Assembly (NCBI RefSeq): GCF_006715085.1
Contig: NZ_VFMM01000001.1
Span: 3,596,001 to 3,660,000, forward strand
Length of the DNA: 64,000 nt
Source: Kribbella jejuensis
GTDB lineage: Bacteria; Actinomycetota; Actinomycetes; Propionibacteriales; Kribbellaceae
Reading direction: 5' to 3'
The notes under the pieces were generated by a model, which had not been told where the DNA came from, did no database searches, and saw only the letters and a list, made by a program, of their open reading frames with translations. The position numbers were made by a program, and so were the translations under genes. Below, piece by piece: positions 34,546-43,085 of the stretch (positions are counted from its first letter, which is position 1; each line of letters opens with the position of its first letter).

Positions 34546-34989
34546 GTGACTACGGCGGTGTTGGCGATCATTCACGTCGGGTTGGCGGCTGCGTGGGTGG
34601 GTGGGATGGGGTACTCGCTGTTCGTCGTGCAGCCGAAGTTGAAGAAGTACTTCGGGGCGGATGCCGACGGGCGTGAGGCGCTGACCACAGTGATTGCCTC
34701 GGGCAATCGGTGGAAGGTGGTCGGGCTGATCGCGGCGATCGCGGCCAGTGGGATCGGGTTGTTGCTGATCAACCACAACCATTGGCAGCTCCACGTGGTC
34801 AAAGGGGTTCTGCTCCTGGTTGCCAGCGGCATCTTCTGGTACGTGTCATGGCGACACTGGCCGCAGCGGGTGTTCGCGACCACCGACGAGTTGCCCGGTC
34901 TGCAGCGGCGGCTGATCCGCCTGGCGACCACGATGCTCGGGCTCGCGGGCACCGCCTTCGCGCTTGGCGTGGTCGCCGTACACCTCTGA
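34546..34989 (+). CDS. Four-TM membrane protein (CopD/DUF2269-like)
   Basis: A 147-aa protein with four hydrophobic helices (about 3-22, 56-75, 83-102, 124-145). The first carries a conserved His and Trp/Gly cluster (IHVGLAAAWVGGMGYSLFVVQP), and HxxKGVLLL plus WRHWPQR add further histidines, as in CopD-like haem- or copper-related membrane proteins. The GTG start lies 6 nt after TACAGT (34534-34539), suggesting a leaderless transcript. It is divergent from DUF402. Function unproven. Confidence 0.7.
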   Translation: MTTAVLAIIHVGLAAAWVGGMGYSLFVVQPKLKKYFGADADGREALTTVIASGNRWKVVGLIAAIAASGIGLLLINHNHWQLHVVKGVLLLVASGIFWYVSWRHWPQRVFATTDELPGLQRRLIRLATTMLGLAGTAFALGVVAVHL

Positions 34990-35034
34990 GATCTTGCTCA
35001 CGGAAACGAACCCTTGTGTCACTCTGCGCGAGAA

Positions 35035-35055
35035 ATACATTGGAAGAAAATGTAT
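35035..35055. promoter_or_regulatory. AT-rich inverted repeat upstream of asnB-type gene
   Basis: ATACATT-N7-AATGTAT, extended by GAG/CTC with a bulge, stands out in the GC-rich surroundings. It ends 24 bp before the asparagine synthase start. It could be an operator (a MarR gene follows in the same operon) or a leader hairpin. Confidence 0.5.
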
Positions 35056-35079
35056 CTCCCGAGCGAGCGGAGTGACTGT

Positions 35080-36909
35080 ATGTGTGGCATCACCGGATGG
35101 GTGGCGTACCGGCAGGACCTCGAGGCGGAGCGGGCGGTCGTCGACGCGATGACCGAGACGATGTCGTGTCGCGGACCGGACGCGCGCGGCACCTGGTACT
35201 CGCGACACGTCGCGCTCGGCCATCGCCGGCTCGCGGTCATCGACCTCCCGGGTGGCGAGCAGCCGATGACGACGGAAGTCCCCGGCGCGACGCTCGGGAT
35301 GGTGTACAGCGGTGAGGTCTACAACTACACCGAGCTCCGCGACGAGCTCCGCCGCCGCGGTCACCCGTTCACGACCGATTCCGACACCGAGGTCGTGCTC
35401 CGCGCGTACGTCGAATGGGGTACGTCGTTCGCCGAACACCTGAACGGCATGTATGCGCTCGCGATCTGGGACCCGCGGAACGAGACCCTGGTGATGGTCC
35501 GCGACCGGATGGGCATCAAGCCGTTCTTCTACTACCCGACCGCGGACGGCGTCCTGTTCGGCTCCGAACCGAAGGCGATCCTCGCGAACCCCGCCGTACC
35601 GGCCGTGGTCGAGGCCGACGGCCTGCGCGAAATGCTGACCATGTCCAAGACGCCCGGCGCCTCGCTGTGGGCCGGCATGCACGAGGTCGAGCCCGGGACC
35701 GTGGTGACGGTCGACCGGAACGGCGTCCACACCACGGTGTACTGGCGACTCGAGACCAGGCGGCACCTCGACGACCAGGAGACCTCGGTCGCGCGCGTCC
35801 GCGAGCTGCTCGACGACATCACCCGCCGCCAGCTCGTGGCCGACGTACCGAAGTGTGTGCTGTTGTCCGGCGGCCTCGACTCCAGCGCGATCACCGCGCT
35901 CGCGGCCGGCCAGCTCGCCGAGGAGGGGCGGAAGGTCCGCAGCTTCGCTGTCGACTTCGTCGGGCACGAGCAGAACTTCCAGCCGGACGAGTTGCGCGGT
36001 ACGCCGGACACGCCGTACGTGCACGACGTCGCGGACCTCGTCCAGTCGCAGCACTCCGACATCGTGCTCGACAACGCGGCGCTGACCGACCCGGAGATCC
36101 GCCGCAAGGTCGTGCGCGCTAACGACGCCCCGCTCAGCGGCGACATCTACGGATCGTTGTACCTGCTGTTCTCGGCGATCCGCGAGCAGTCGACGGTCGC
36201 GCTGTCGGGCGAGTCCGCGGACGAGGTCTTCGGCGGGTACCTGTGGTTCCACGAACCCGAGGTGCGGAACCGGCCGATCTTCCCGTGGATCGCGTATATG
36301 GCGTCTCGCCGGGCTCCGAACCAGACGCACGTGCTGCGCAAGGACATACTCAAGCAGCTGGACCTCGGCGGGCACCTGCGAGATCGGTACGCCGACGCGG
36401 TCCGCGAGGTGGAACGGCTCGACGGCGAGTCCGACGACGAGTGGGCGATGCGGAAGGTCTGCTACCTGCACCTCACCCGGATGGTGCGGATCCTGCTCGA
36501 CCGCAAGGACCGGATGAGCATGGCCGTCGGGCTCGAGGTCCGCGTCCCGTTCTGCGACCACCGGCTCGTTGAATACGTATACAACACGCCGTGGTCGCTG
36601 AAGACGTTCGACGGGCACGAGAAGAGCCTGCTCCGCGCCGCGACCCAGGACGTGCTGCCGCAGTCGGTGGTGGACCGGCGCAAATCGCCGTACCCGCAGA
36701 CCCAGGACCCGGCGTACGTCGTGACGCTGGCCGATCAGGTCCGCGACCTGCTGTCCTCGCAGCACCCCGTATTCGACTTGGTGGACCGCAAGACAGTCCG
36801 GAAACTGGCTGACGCCGCCGACGCGACGGCCCGCCGCCAACTCGAACAGACCCTCTCCCTGGCGACCTGGATCGACCTCTACCACCCGGAGATAAAGCTT
36901 CCGCGATAG
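35080..36909 (+). CDS. asnB: Glutamine-hydrolysing asparagine synthase (AsnB type)
   Basis: A 609-aa protein. The ATG at 35080 gives MCGITGW, leaving Cys2 as the N-terminal nucleophile after Met removal; GGAG lies 7 nt upstream. The class-II glutaminase domain includes SCRGPDARGTW, GHRRLAVIDL and YSGEVYNYTELR, and the synthetase domain carries the ATP PP-loop VLLSGGLDSSAITAL at about 260-274 and GESADEVFGGYLWF. It converts Asp to Asn with Gln and ATP. The end of the gene abuts a MarR regulator by 11 bp, an unusual partner that may control it. Confidence 0.94.
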   Translation: MCGITGWVAYRQDLEAERAVVDAMTETMSCRGPDARGTWYSRHVALGHRRLAVIDLPGGEQPMTTEVPGATLGMVYSGEVYNYTELRDELRRRGHPFTTDSDTEVVLRAYVEWGTSFAEHLNGMYALAIWDPRNETLVMVRDRMGIKPFFYYPTADGVLFGSEPKAILANPAVPAVVEADGLREMLTMSKTPGASLWAGMHEVEPGTVVTVDRNGVHTTVYWRLETRRHLDDQETSVARVRELLDDITRRQLVADVPKCVLLSGGLDSSAITALAAGQLAEEGRKVRSFAVDFVGHEQNFQPDELRGTPDTPYVHDVADLVQSQHSDIVLDNAALTDPEIRRKVVRANDAPLSGDIYGSLYLLFSAIREQSTVALSGESADEVFGGYLWFHEPEVRNRPIFPWIAYMASRRAPNQTHVLRKDILKQLDLGGHLRDRYADAVREVERLDGESDDEWAMRKVCYLHLTRMVRILLDRKDRMSMAVGLEVRVPFCDHRLVEYVYNTPWSLKTFDGHEKSLLRAATQDVLPQSVVDRRKSPYPQTQDPAYVVTLADQVRDLLSSQHPVFDLVDRKTVRKLADAADATARRQLEQTLSLATWIDLYHPEIKLPR

Positions 36910-36920
36910 GAGAAGTTTGG

Positions 36921-37379
36921 ATGGCTGTGCCAGGATGGCGCTTCCCGACGGAGGTGATCACGATGGCGCAGGAAGCACTGCAGTTGCTTGTCAGCATGCA
37001 CCGGATCGTCAGGCATCTGCGCCGGAACCGGACCACCACGGCGATGCATCCGACCCAGTTCCTGGCGTTGATGCTGATCGCCGACGAGCAGCCGATCCGG
37101 ATCGGTGAGATCGCCAGCCGGGTGCCCTGCTCGCAGCCGACCGCGACCACCACGGTCGCGGGCCTGGAGGAGGCCGGCCTGGTCCGGCGCGAACCGGACC
37201 CCGTCGACGGCCGCGCGACCGCGGTGGTGCTGACCGACGCGGGCGCCGAGACGGTCGAGGCGTCCGGTCGGCAGGCGGCCGACGAGCTCGCCAAACTGCT
37301 CAGCCGCCTGGACGACGCCGACCGCAAGCTCGTCCTGGAGGCGGGCGCGGTACTGGCCCGGGTGACCGACGACCTCTAA
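36921..37379 (+). CDS. MarR-family transcription regulator
   Basis: A 152-aa protein. The start ATG at 36921 follows AGGAGA by 8 nt. The winged HTH contains MHPTQFLALMLIADEQPIRIGEIASRVPCSQPTATTTVAGLEEAGLVRREPDPVDGRATAVVLTDAGAE, with a Cys in the recognition helix region that could be redox-sensitive. It is read in tandem with the asparagine synthase gene and ends 4 bp into the convergent propeller gene. It may regulate the upstream palindrome at 35035 (inference). Confidence 0.87.
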   Translation: MAVPGWRFPTEVITMAQEALQLLVSMHRIVRHLRRNRTTTAMHPTQFLALMLIADEQPIRIGEIASRVPCSQPTATTTVAGLEEAGLVRREPDPVDGRATAVVLTDAGAETVEASGRQAADELAKLLSRLDDADRKLVLEAGAVLARVTDDL

Positions 37380-38284
37380 CGCAGACTCGGTACGACGCTC
37401 ACGGTGTACGGCGGCGTACCGGGTGCGATGTCCAGCTGGCTGTTCACCCACAGCAGCCGGCCCCGGTCGCGGGCGATGGTCGTCGGGGTGGCACCGGCCG
37501 CGCCGAGACTCGAGTCGGCGATCAGCGTCGCGGTCGTGAGATCGTCGTTCAGCAGCGCTAGGCGGGTGACGTACTTCCCGCCGCCGGCGTTGTAGACGAC
37601 GTACAGGCGGTGTCCGTCGAGCAGGTAACCGTCGCCGGACAGGATGCCGTTCGGGACGTTGACGACGCTGACCTGCTTCGTCCGTAGGTCGACCCGGTAC
37701 GTGACGTCCTGGCCCTGTTCGCCGACGAGCAGGACCTTGCCGTCAGTGACGGTGCCGTTGAGGAAGTACGGCGTGGGCTGGATCTTGTCGCGGGTGATCC
37801 ACGGTTCGAGCTTGCCGAGTCCGCTGCGGGTGAGCGGTGCCCGCCAGAGCTGGTTGTGCGCGGAGTCCGTGACGTAGACCGCGTCGCCGGCGATCGTGAA
37901 GTCGTTGAGGAACGAGCCGTCCGCTGCCTGCTGTACGTCGAGCAGGCGGCCGCGGGCGTCGTACAGGAAGAGCTTCGACGTACTCGCGCCGGCGATCAGG
38001 ACGCGGCCCCACCGGTCGACGTGGATGCCGGTGGCCGACGTACGGCCGTCGCTTCCGGGTGGAAGGAACCGAGTGAGCTGCGGGGAGCGGGTGTTGCCGC
38101 GGTAGACGGCGCCGGTGCCGACGCTGGTCACGTACATCGTCCCGTCCCGGGTGACCGCGATCCCTTCGAGGGTGTCGCCTGGGGTGGTCGAGACGACGTA
38201 CTCAGTCGGCCGGTGGACCGAGGTCGCGTTGGCGGTCGGCGCGGCGAGGAGCAGGAGGGCGGTGACGAGCGCGAGACGTTTCAT
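37376..38284 (-). CDS. Secreted beta-propeller protein (SMP-30/NHL-like)
   Basis: A 302-aa protein with a Sec signal peptide (MKRLALVTALLLLAAPTANA, cleavage near residue 20). The mature part is built of repeated beta blades: GDTLEGIAVTRDGTMYVTSVGTGAVYRG, TGIHVDRWGRVLIAGASTSKLFLYDARG, NDFTIAGDAVYVTDSAHNQLWRAPL and others, as in six-bladed SMP-30/gluconolactonase or NHL proteins. Metal-binding acidic residues of gluconolactonases cannot be placed with certainty, so the enzyme activity is open. Exported, single gene. Confidence 0.78.
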   Translation of the reverse strand: MKRLALVTALLLLAAPTANATSVHRPTEYVVSTTPGDTLEGIAVTRDGTMYVTSVGTGAVYRGNTRSPQLTRFLPPGSDGRTSATGIHVDRWGRVLIAGASTSKLFLYDARGRLLDVQQAADGSFLNDFTIAGDAVYVTDSAHNQLWRAPLTRSGLGKLEPWITRDKIQPTPYFLNGTVTDGKVLLVGEQGQDVTYRVDLRTKQVSVVNVPNGILSGDGYLLDGHRLYVVYNAGGGKYVTRLALLNDDLTTATLIADSSLGAAGATPTTIARDRGRLLWVNSQLDIAPGTPPYTVSVVPSLR

Positions 38285-38382
38285 GCGGCCAGGGTCGGAG
38301 AGTGCCGCGGGGCGTCGCGACCGGATTCGGTTCTGGCCGAAGAGGTCTGGGCGCGGGGCTTCCCGGCCGTCACAATCGGGAG

Positions 38383-39366
38383 ATGATCCGGGTCCACTTC
38401 ACCGCGGCGGACGTCGGCCGTGTCACGTTCCCGGTCGAGCCGCACCCGCTGTGGGAGGCCGCGCTCGCGGCGCGGGCGCTGGGGGAGCAGTCGGTGGCGC
38501 CTGGGGTACGGCGTTGGCGTCGTACGGCGGCGCCGCGCGTGCAGGGGTCGATGCGGCCGCTGTTCAAGCTGATCTCGCCCGGCGGATTGTTCCCGGACTT
38601 CCTGACGCCTTCGGTGTCCGGGCTGGAACCCGCGGTCGAAGCGCTGATGGAGACGCCGGCCGACGTCATCCGCGACGAACTCGAACCGTGGTTGCCACCG
38701 GAGATCGACCGGTACATGCGCGGTCTGCTGGAAGGCCGCGCAGGGTCGCGCCGTGCACTGGGAAATGCGGTCCGCGACTTCCACGAACAGGTGCTCGTGC
38801 CGTCGTCAGCCGAACTCCAACGCCGCTACGGCGCCGACCTCGGCATCCGCTCACAAACGTTGCTCCACGGCGGAATCGACGCCCTCCTGTCGTCGCTGCA
38901 TCCCGACGTCGAGTGGAGCAGTCCTGTGCTGACGACGTACAGCCCTGTGGAGAACTGGACCGCCGACATCCACCTGAACGGCCGCGGCCTCGAGCTGTAC
39001 CCGTCCCCGCTGGTCACGAACTGCCTGGCCATGGACGCCCCCGACCGCCGTCCCGTCCTTGTCTACCCCTGCACCGACTTGGACGCCGACACCGAGCCCA
39101 CCGCCACGGACGCGCTCGCCGACCTCCTCGGCCGCACGAGAGCCGCGGTACTCCGCTCCCTCACCCACCCGGCCACCACAACCCAACTCGCCCGCCGCCT
39201 GGGCATCTCGCTGGCCTCCACCTCAGATCACACCCGGATCCTGCGGGCCGCCGGCCTCATAACCACCCACCGAGCCCAGGGCACAGCCCTCCACGCCCTG
39301 ACTCCCACCGCGCGGCCGTTGCTGACGCGTGAAGAAGCTCAGTGGACGAACCTGCGCCGGGTTTGA
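38383..39366 (+). CDS. ArsR-type HTH regulator with long N-terminal domain
   Basis: A 327-aa protein. The winged HTH is at the C-terminus (about 255-320): TRAAVLRSLTHPATTTQLARRLGISLASTSDHTRILRAAGLITTHRAQGTALHALTPTARPLL. The first 240 residues form an alpha-beta domain (DVGRVTFPVEPHPLWEAALAARAL...) common to a group of actinobacterial ArsR-like regulators with DUF5937-type sensor domains. The ATG at 38383 is the likely start; a longer frame to 38302 has no ribosome site. The signal is unknown. Confidence 0.82.
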   Translation: MIRVHFTAADVGRVTFPVEPHPLWEAALAARALGEQSVAPGVRRWRRTAAPRVQGSMRPLFKLISPGGLFPDFLTPSVSGLEPAVEALMETPADVIRDELEPWLPPEIDRYMRGLLEGRAGSRRALGNAVRDFHEQVLVPSSAELQRRYGADLGIRSQTLLHGGIDALLSSLHPDVEWSSPVLTTYSPVENWTADIHLNGRGLELYPSPLVTNCLAMDAPDRRPVLVYPCTDLDADTEPTATDALADLLGRTRAAVLRSLTHPATTTQLARRLGISLASTSDHTRILRAAGLITTHRAQGTALHALTPTARPLLTREEAQWTNLRRV

Positions 39367-39429
39367 TTGCCTGAGGCAAGATCCACAGTTGTGGACAACA
39401 GATTCCTTTGTTTTAAAGGGGTTCTGGCC

Positions 39430-39458
39430 TTGAAAACTGTCGGAGGGCTTGTCTAGAG
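39430..39458 (+). promoter_or_regulatory. Sigma-70-type promoter of the HNH gene
   Basis: TTGAAA at 39430-39435 and TAGAGT at 39453-39458 are separated by the ideal 17 bp. The ATG at 39467 is 8 bp beyond the -10 box, at the expected start of transcription, so the mRNA is probably leaderless. This is one of the best vegetative promoters in the window. Confidence 0.7.
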
Positions 39459-39466
39459 TCTTGGGC

Positions 39467-42061
39467 ATGGATAAGGCGCCGGAGGTGATGAGCGAGGACG
39501 AGCTCGTGCGCGCTCTCGACCAGGCCGACGCTGACCTGGCTGTTGTGTCGACCCGTCGCCTGCGGTTGATCGCCGCCCTGGACAAGACCGGGTACGCCGA
39601 ACGCGTCGGTGCCCGCGACACCCGCCAATTCATCGAGTATCGCTACCGCCTTGACCACTACCGCGCCCAACGCGACCTCCAACTCGCCCGTGCCCTGCCG
39701 AAATACCCGGCGATCTCAGCACAACTAGACGAGGTGAAACTGCGCCCCGCCCAGGCTGAAGCGATCGTCCTCGAACTCGAAAAGACTCCCTCCACCGTCC
39801 CGGTCGCGGATCTGGAGTTCGCCGAACGCGAGCTGGCTCGCCTCACCCACCTCCCCCCGACTCAGCTGCGCAAGGCCACGATCCAAGCCCGCGACATCCT
39901 CGACACCGACGGCCCCGAACCCGAGGAACGCAAAGCCGCCGCCCGCGAGTCCCTGACCCTGTCCTCGATCGACCACGGTGTGAAGTTCAAAGGCTTCCTG
40001 GCCAACGAGAACGCCGAACTCCTCCGCTCCCTGATCACCACCGGCGCCCGCCCCCACAAAACCCTCGACGGCGACCCCGACCCCCGCCCCCGCGAAAAAC
40101 GCCAGGCCGACGCCCTCACCACCGCCCTAACCCTCGCCGCCACCGCCCTGGACGCAGGCACCCCGTCCCCCACCATCCCCCGCTCCACAACCCCCACGCC
40201 AGCCGCAGCCCCAACAACCACACCGGCAGCAGCCACGGCGGCAACGGGTGCGGCCGCGACGGGTGCGGCGGCGACGGGTGCGGCGGCGACGGGTGCGGCG
40301 GCAGCGGCCTCGGCGGGAGCGGGTCCGGCCAGAGCGGCGACGGCGGCATCGGGTCCGGCGGAAGCGGGTGCGGCGGCAACGGGTGCGACGGGAGCGGCCA
40401 CGGCGCCATCGGGTACGGCGCCAACGGGTACGGCGCCAACGGGTACAGCGCCAACGGGCACAGCGCCAACGGGCACAGCGCCAACGCGCACGGCGGGAGC
40501 GCATGCGGCGGAATCGGATCCGGCGGCGACGGGCCTGGCGGCATCGAGTACGGCCGGAGCACGTTCGGCAGCAGCGTGTACTGGGGTGCCGGGTGCGGAG
40601 GCGATCGGTGCGGCGGCGGCGGGTGTTGGTGTTGCGGCGGTCGGTCCTGAGACTGCCGGCGGGACCGGCGTGGCCCCGACGACCAGCCGCGCAGCGGTCG
40701 GCGAGGCTGTGTCGGTCGAGCCGGCCGGCACTGCGGCGAGGGGTTCCGGTGCGGAGGCGCTCGGTGTTGAGTCGCTCGGTGTTGAGGCGATCGGTGTAGC
40801 GGCGGCAGGTGCTGAGACTGCCGGCGGGACGGGCGTGGCCCCGACGACCAGTCGGGCAGCCGGCTCTGCGGCGACGGGTTCGGGTGCGGAGTCGCTCGGT
40901 GTGGCCGAGGTCCGTGCTGAGGTTGCCGGCGGGACGGGCGTGGCGCCGACGACCAGTCGCGCAGCTGTCGGTGAGGGTGCGTCGGTCGAGCCGGACAGCA
41001 CTGCGGCGAGGGGTTCGGGTGCGGAGGCGCTCGGTGCGGAGACGCTCGGTGCGGAGGCGCTCGGTGTTGAGGCGCTCGGTGTTGAGGCGCTCGGTGTGGC
41101 GGCGGACGGTGTTGAGGCGCTCGGTGTTGAGGCGCTCGGTGTTGAGGCGGACGGTGTGGCAGCGGCCGGTGCTGAGACTGCCCGCGGGATGGGCGTGGCT
41201 CCGACGACCAGTCGGGCAGCTGTCGGTGAGGCTGTGTCGGTGGAGCTGGACGGCGCTGTGGCGGGTTCAGCTGCGGGGGAGTCGGGGATCGGGGCCTGCC
41301 GTGAGGTGGTGCCTGGGTTCGGGGCGAAGGCGAACATCACCGTCACGATCGACCTGAACGACTTGAAGGCCGCCACCGCGGACGCGATCGGGCAGACCGT
41401 GTACAGCAACGGTCTGTCCGCGGCGGCGATCCGGCGGTTGGCGTGCGACGCGAATATCATCCCGATCGTGCTGGGCTCCAGGTCCGAACCACTGGACGTC
41501 GGCCGCTGCGAACGCCTGGTCACCAAAGGGATGCGTCGCGCCCTGAACGCCCGCGACCGCGGCTGCGTGGTCTGCGGAGCCCCGCCTGTGATGTGTGACG
41601 CCCACCACGTGATCCACTGGATCGACGGCGGGGTGACCGCCGTGTGGAACCTGGCCCTGCTCTGCCGCCGGCATCACACTGACGTACACAACGGTCACTG
41701 GCACATCACCATCACCAACGACCAGGTACACGTAGCTCGACCGTCCTGGGCCGACCCGCCACCCCGCCAGGCACCGCCTCCTGACATCACGTCACCACTG
41801 TCGTCGCCACCCGAACGCTCGGACGTCGGCCGATCGCCCACGAGCGACGTACCCTCCGACGATCCATCTCACCGCCGTACCGCCGCACGTCGATCGTTCC
41901 CCAACCCGCGAACGGACAGTGAGGACGAGCAGGCGGTACGTGCCGCCACCTACCTCGCGATCTGGGGCGAACCTCTCCCGCCCGACCACCACAAGCCATC
42001 AGCCGAAGGCCCAGCACCCACCCCCACCAACCCCTGGAACGAAGCCGCCACCACAGTCTGA
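39467..42061 (+). CDS. DUF222/HNH endonuclease with large pentapeptide-repeat insertion
   Basis: An 864-aa protein, about twice the usual size of this family. Residues 1-225 are the DUF222 (13E12 repeat) region: DELVRALDQADADLAVVSTRRLRLIAALDKTGYAERVGARDTRQFIEYRYRL. Residues about 225-600 are a low-complexity Ala/Gly/Thr/Val insertion. The DUF222 fold resumes with GFGAKANITVTIDLNDLKAATADAIGQTVYSNGLSAAAIRRLACDANIIPIVLG. The HNH nuclease is at about 698-746: CVVCGAPPVMCDAHHVIHWIDGGVTAVWNLALLCRRHHTDVH, with the zinc Cys pairs and catalytic His intact. Such genes are multicopy in actinobacteria and may be selfish; function unknown. Confidence 0.88.
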   Translation: MDKAPEVMSEDELVRALDQADADLAVVSTRRLRLIAALDKTGYAERVGARDTRQFIEYRYRLDHYRAQRDLQLARALPKYPAISAQLDEVKLRPAQAEAIVLELEKTPSTVPVADLEFAERELARLTHLPPTQLRKATIQARDILDTDGPEPEERKAAARESLTLSSIDHGVKFKGFLANENAELLRSLITTGARPHKTLDGDPDPRPREKRQADALTTALTLAATALDAGTPSPTIPRSTTPTPAAAPTTTPAAATAATGAAATGAAATGAAATGAAAAASAGAGPARAATAASGPAEAGAAATGATGAATAPSGTAPTGTAPTGTAPTGTAPTGTAPTRTAGAHAAESDPAATGLAASSTAGARSAAACTGVPGAEAIGAAAAGVGVAAVGPETAGGTGVAPTTSRAAVGEAVSVEPAGTAARGSGAEALGVESLGVEAIGVAAAGAETAGGTGVAPTTSRAAGSAATGSGAESLGVAEVRAEVAGGTGVAPTTSRAAVGEGASVEPDSTAARGSGAEALGAETLGAEALGVEALGVEALGVAADGVEALGVEALGVEADGVAAAGAETARGMGVAPTTSRAAVGEAVSVELDGAVAGSAAGESGIGACREVVPGFGAKANITVTIDLNDLKAATADAIGQTVYSNGLSAAAIRRLACDANIIPIVLGSRSEPLDVGRCERLVTKGMRRALNARDRGCVVCGAPPVMCDAHHVIHWIDGGVTAVWNLALLCRRHHTDVHNGHWHITITNDQVHVARPSWADPPPRQAPPPDITSPLSSPPERSDVGRSPTSDVPSDDPSHRRTAARRSFPNPRTDSEDEQAVRAATYLAIWGEPLPPDHHKPSAEGPAPTPTNPWNEAATTV
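40240..41260 (+). repeat. 15-bp-based minisatellite inside the HNH gene
   Basis: Three blocks. At 40240-40310, units encoding ATGAA; at 40411-40500, five to six units encoding GTAPT; from 40590 to 41260, four copies of a larger block (starting at 40644, 40808, 40911 and 41168) that encodes E-T-A-G-G-T-G-V-A-P-T-T-S-R-A-A, separated by runs of GVEAL pentapeptides. Every period is a multiple of 15 bp, so the reading frame is kept. Confidence 0.85.
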
Positions 42062-42239
42062 CCCACCCCGGCCGCGTTCAGGTCGGGCTCGCCCGTGGGG
42101 CGGTTGCCCGCATATGCCCAGTGCAGTGTGCTGGTCCGGTCCCATTTGTCCTGCCCGGCGCGCCCGCCGCTGCAGGTCGAACTCGGCGCAGGTGGTCTGT
42201 CGAGTGCAGCGTCCGTGCACACCCGCCCGGACCGCGTGG

Positions 42240-42840
42240 TCGAGCGTCGCATGGAGCGGTAGCGGGTACGTCGCCGGCGCCCGCTCTAGGTGGGTTCTCG
42301 GCGTGGGTGGTGTGTCGGGTGCTGCGTCGGGGCGCGCCCGTCCGGTCCGCGTGGTGGAGCGTCGTGCGGAGCGGGTGCTGGTACGTCGCTTGCGAGCGCC
42401 GTAGATCGGTTGTCGGCGCGGGTGGTGTGTTGAGTGCGGCGTCGGTGCGCATGCGTGGTCTGCCGTCGCGTGGAGCGGGTGCTGGTACGTCGCTCGGGTC
42501 CGTTGTAGGTCGAGCGTCGTGCGGAGCAGGTGCTGGTAGGTCGCTTGCGTGCGCCGTAGGTCGGTTGTCGGCGCGGGTGGTGTGTTCAGTGCGGGTCTGG
42601 GCGCCTCCGTCCGGACCGTGTGGTGGAGCGTTGGGCGGAGCAGGTGCTGGTACGTCGCCGGCGCCTGCTGTGGGTCGGGGGCCGCTGGCGCGGGTGGTCT
42701 GTTGAGTGCTGCGTCGGTGCGCATCAGTCCGGTCCGCGTGGTGGAGCGTCGCGCGGAGCGGGAGCTGGTACGTCGCCGGCGCCCGCTGTGGGTCGGTTGT
42801 CGGCGCGGGTGGTGGGTCGAGTGCAGCGTCGGGTGCACCT
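42240..42840. repeat. Degenerate tandem repeat, about 115 bp
   Basis: A unit containing GTGGAGCG..GCGGAGCGGGTGCTGGTACGTCGC...GGTCGG.TGTCGGCGCGGGTGGT recurs: the GGTACGTCGC/GGTAGGTCGC landmark is at 42265, 42380, 42484, 42535, 42649 and 42767 (one half-unit step). The minus strand is open in two frames only because the repeat lacks stops. The whole stretch 42062-43085 shows no convincing gene. Confidence 0.7.
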
Positions 42841-42851
42841 GCCTGGACCGC

Positions 42852-42921
42852 GTGGGCGAACGCCGAAACGGAGTAGGAGCTCGTACGTGGGCGAACGCCG
42901 AAACGGAGTAGGAGTTCGTAC
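42852..42921. repeat. 35-bp tandem direct repeat, two copies
   Basis: GTGGGCGAACGCCGAAACGG-AGTAGGAGCTCGTAC at 42852-42886 is repeated at 42887-42921 with one change (C to T). It continues the repeat-rich spacer between the HNH gene and the glucanase. Confidence 0.85.
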
Positions 42922-43085
42922 GTGGGGGCTGGTGTGGCGGGGTTGGGGCGAGCGGGGAAGGGGAGCGCGCGCATCGGGCGGATGGGCGCACTCCCCGGGT
43001 TGTTGGTGTTGCGGGTCGCCGGTGAAGGGAGGGCTTCGGGTGTGTGGCGGTTCTTCGACGGCTGGGTGGGGCGGAGTGACGGTGG

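Noticed and set aside
42000-43000. Two overlapping minus-strand frames of about 300 codons
   Set aside because: They read through degenerate tandem repeats, have Thr/Pro/Arg-rich repeated text and no ribosome site; they are open only because the repeat lacks stops.
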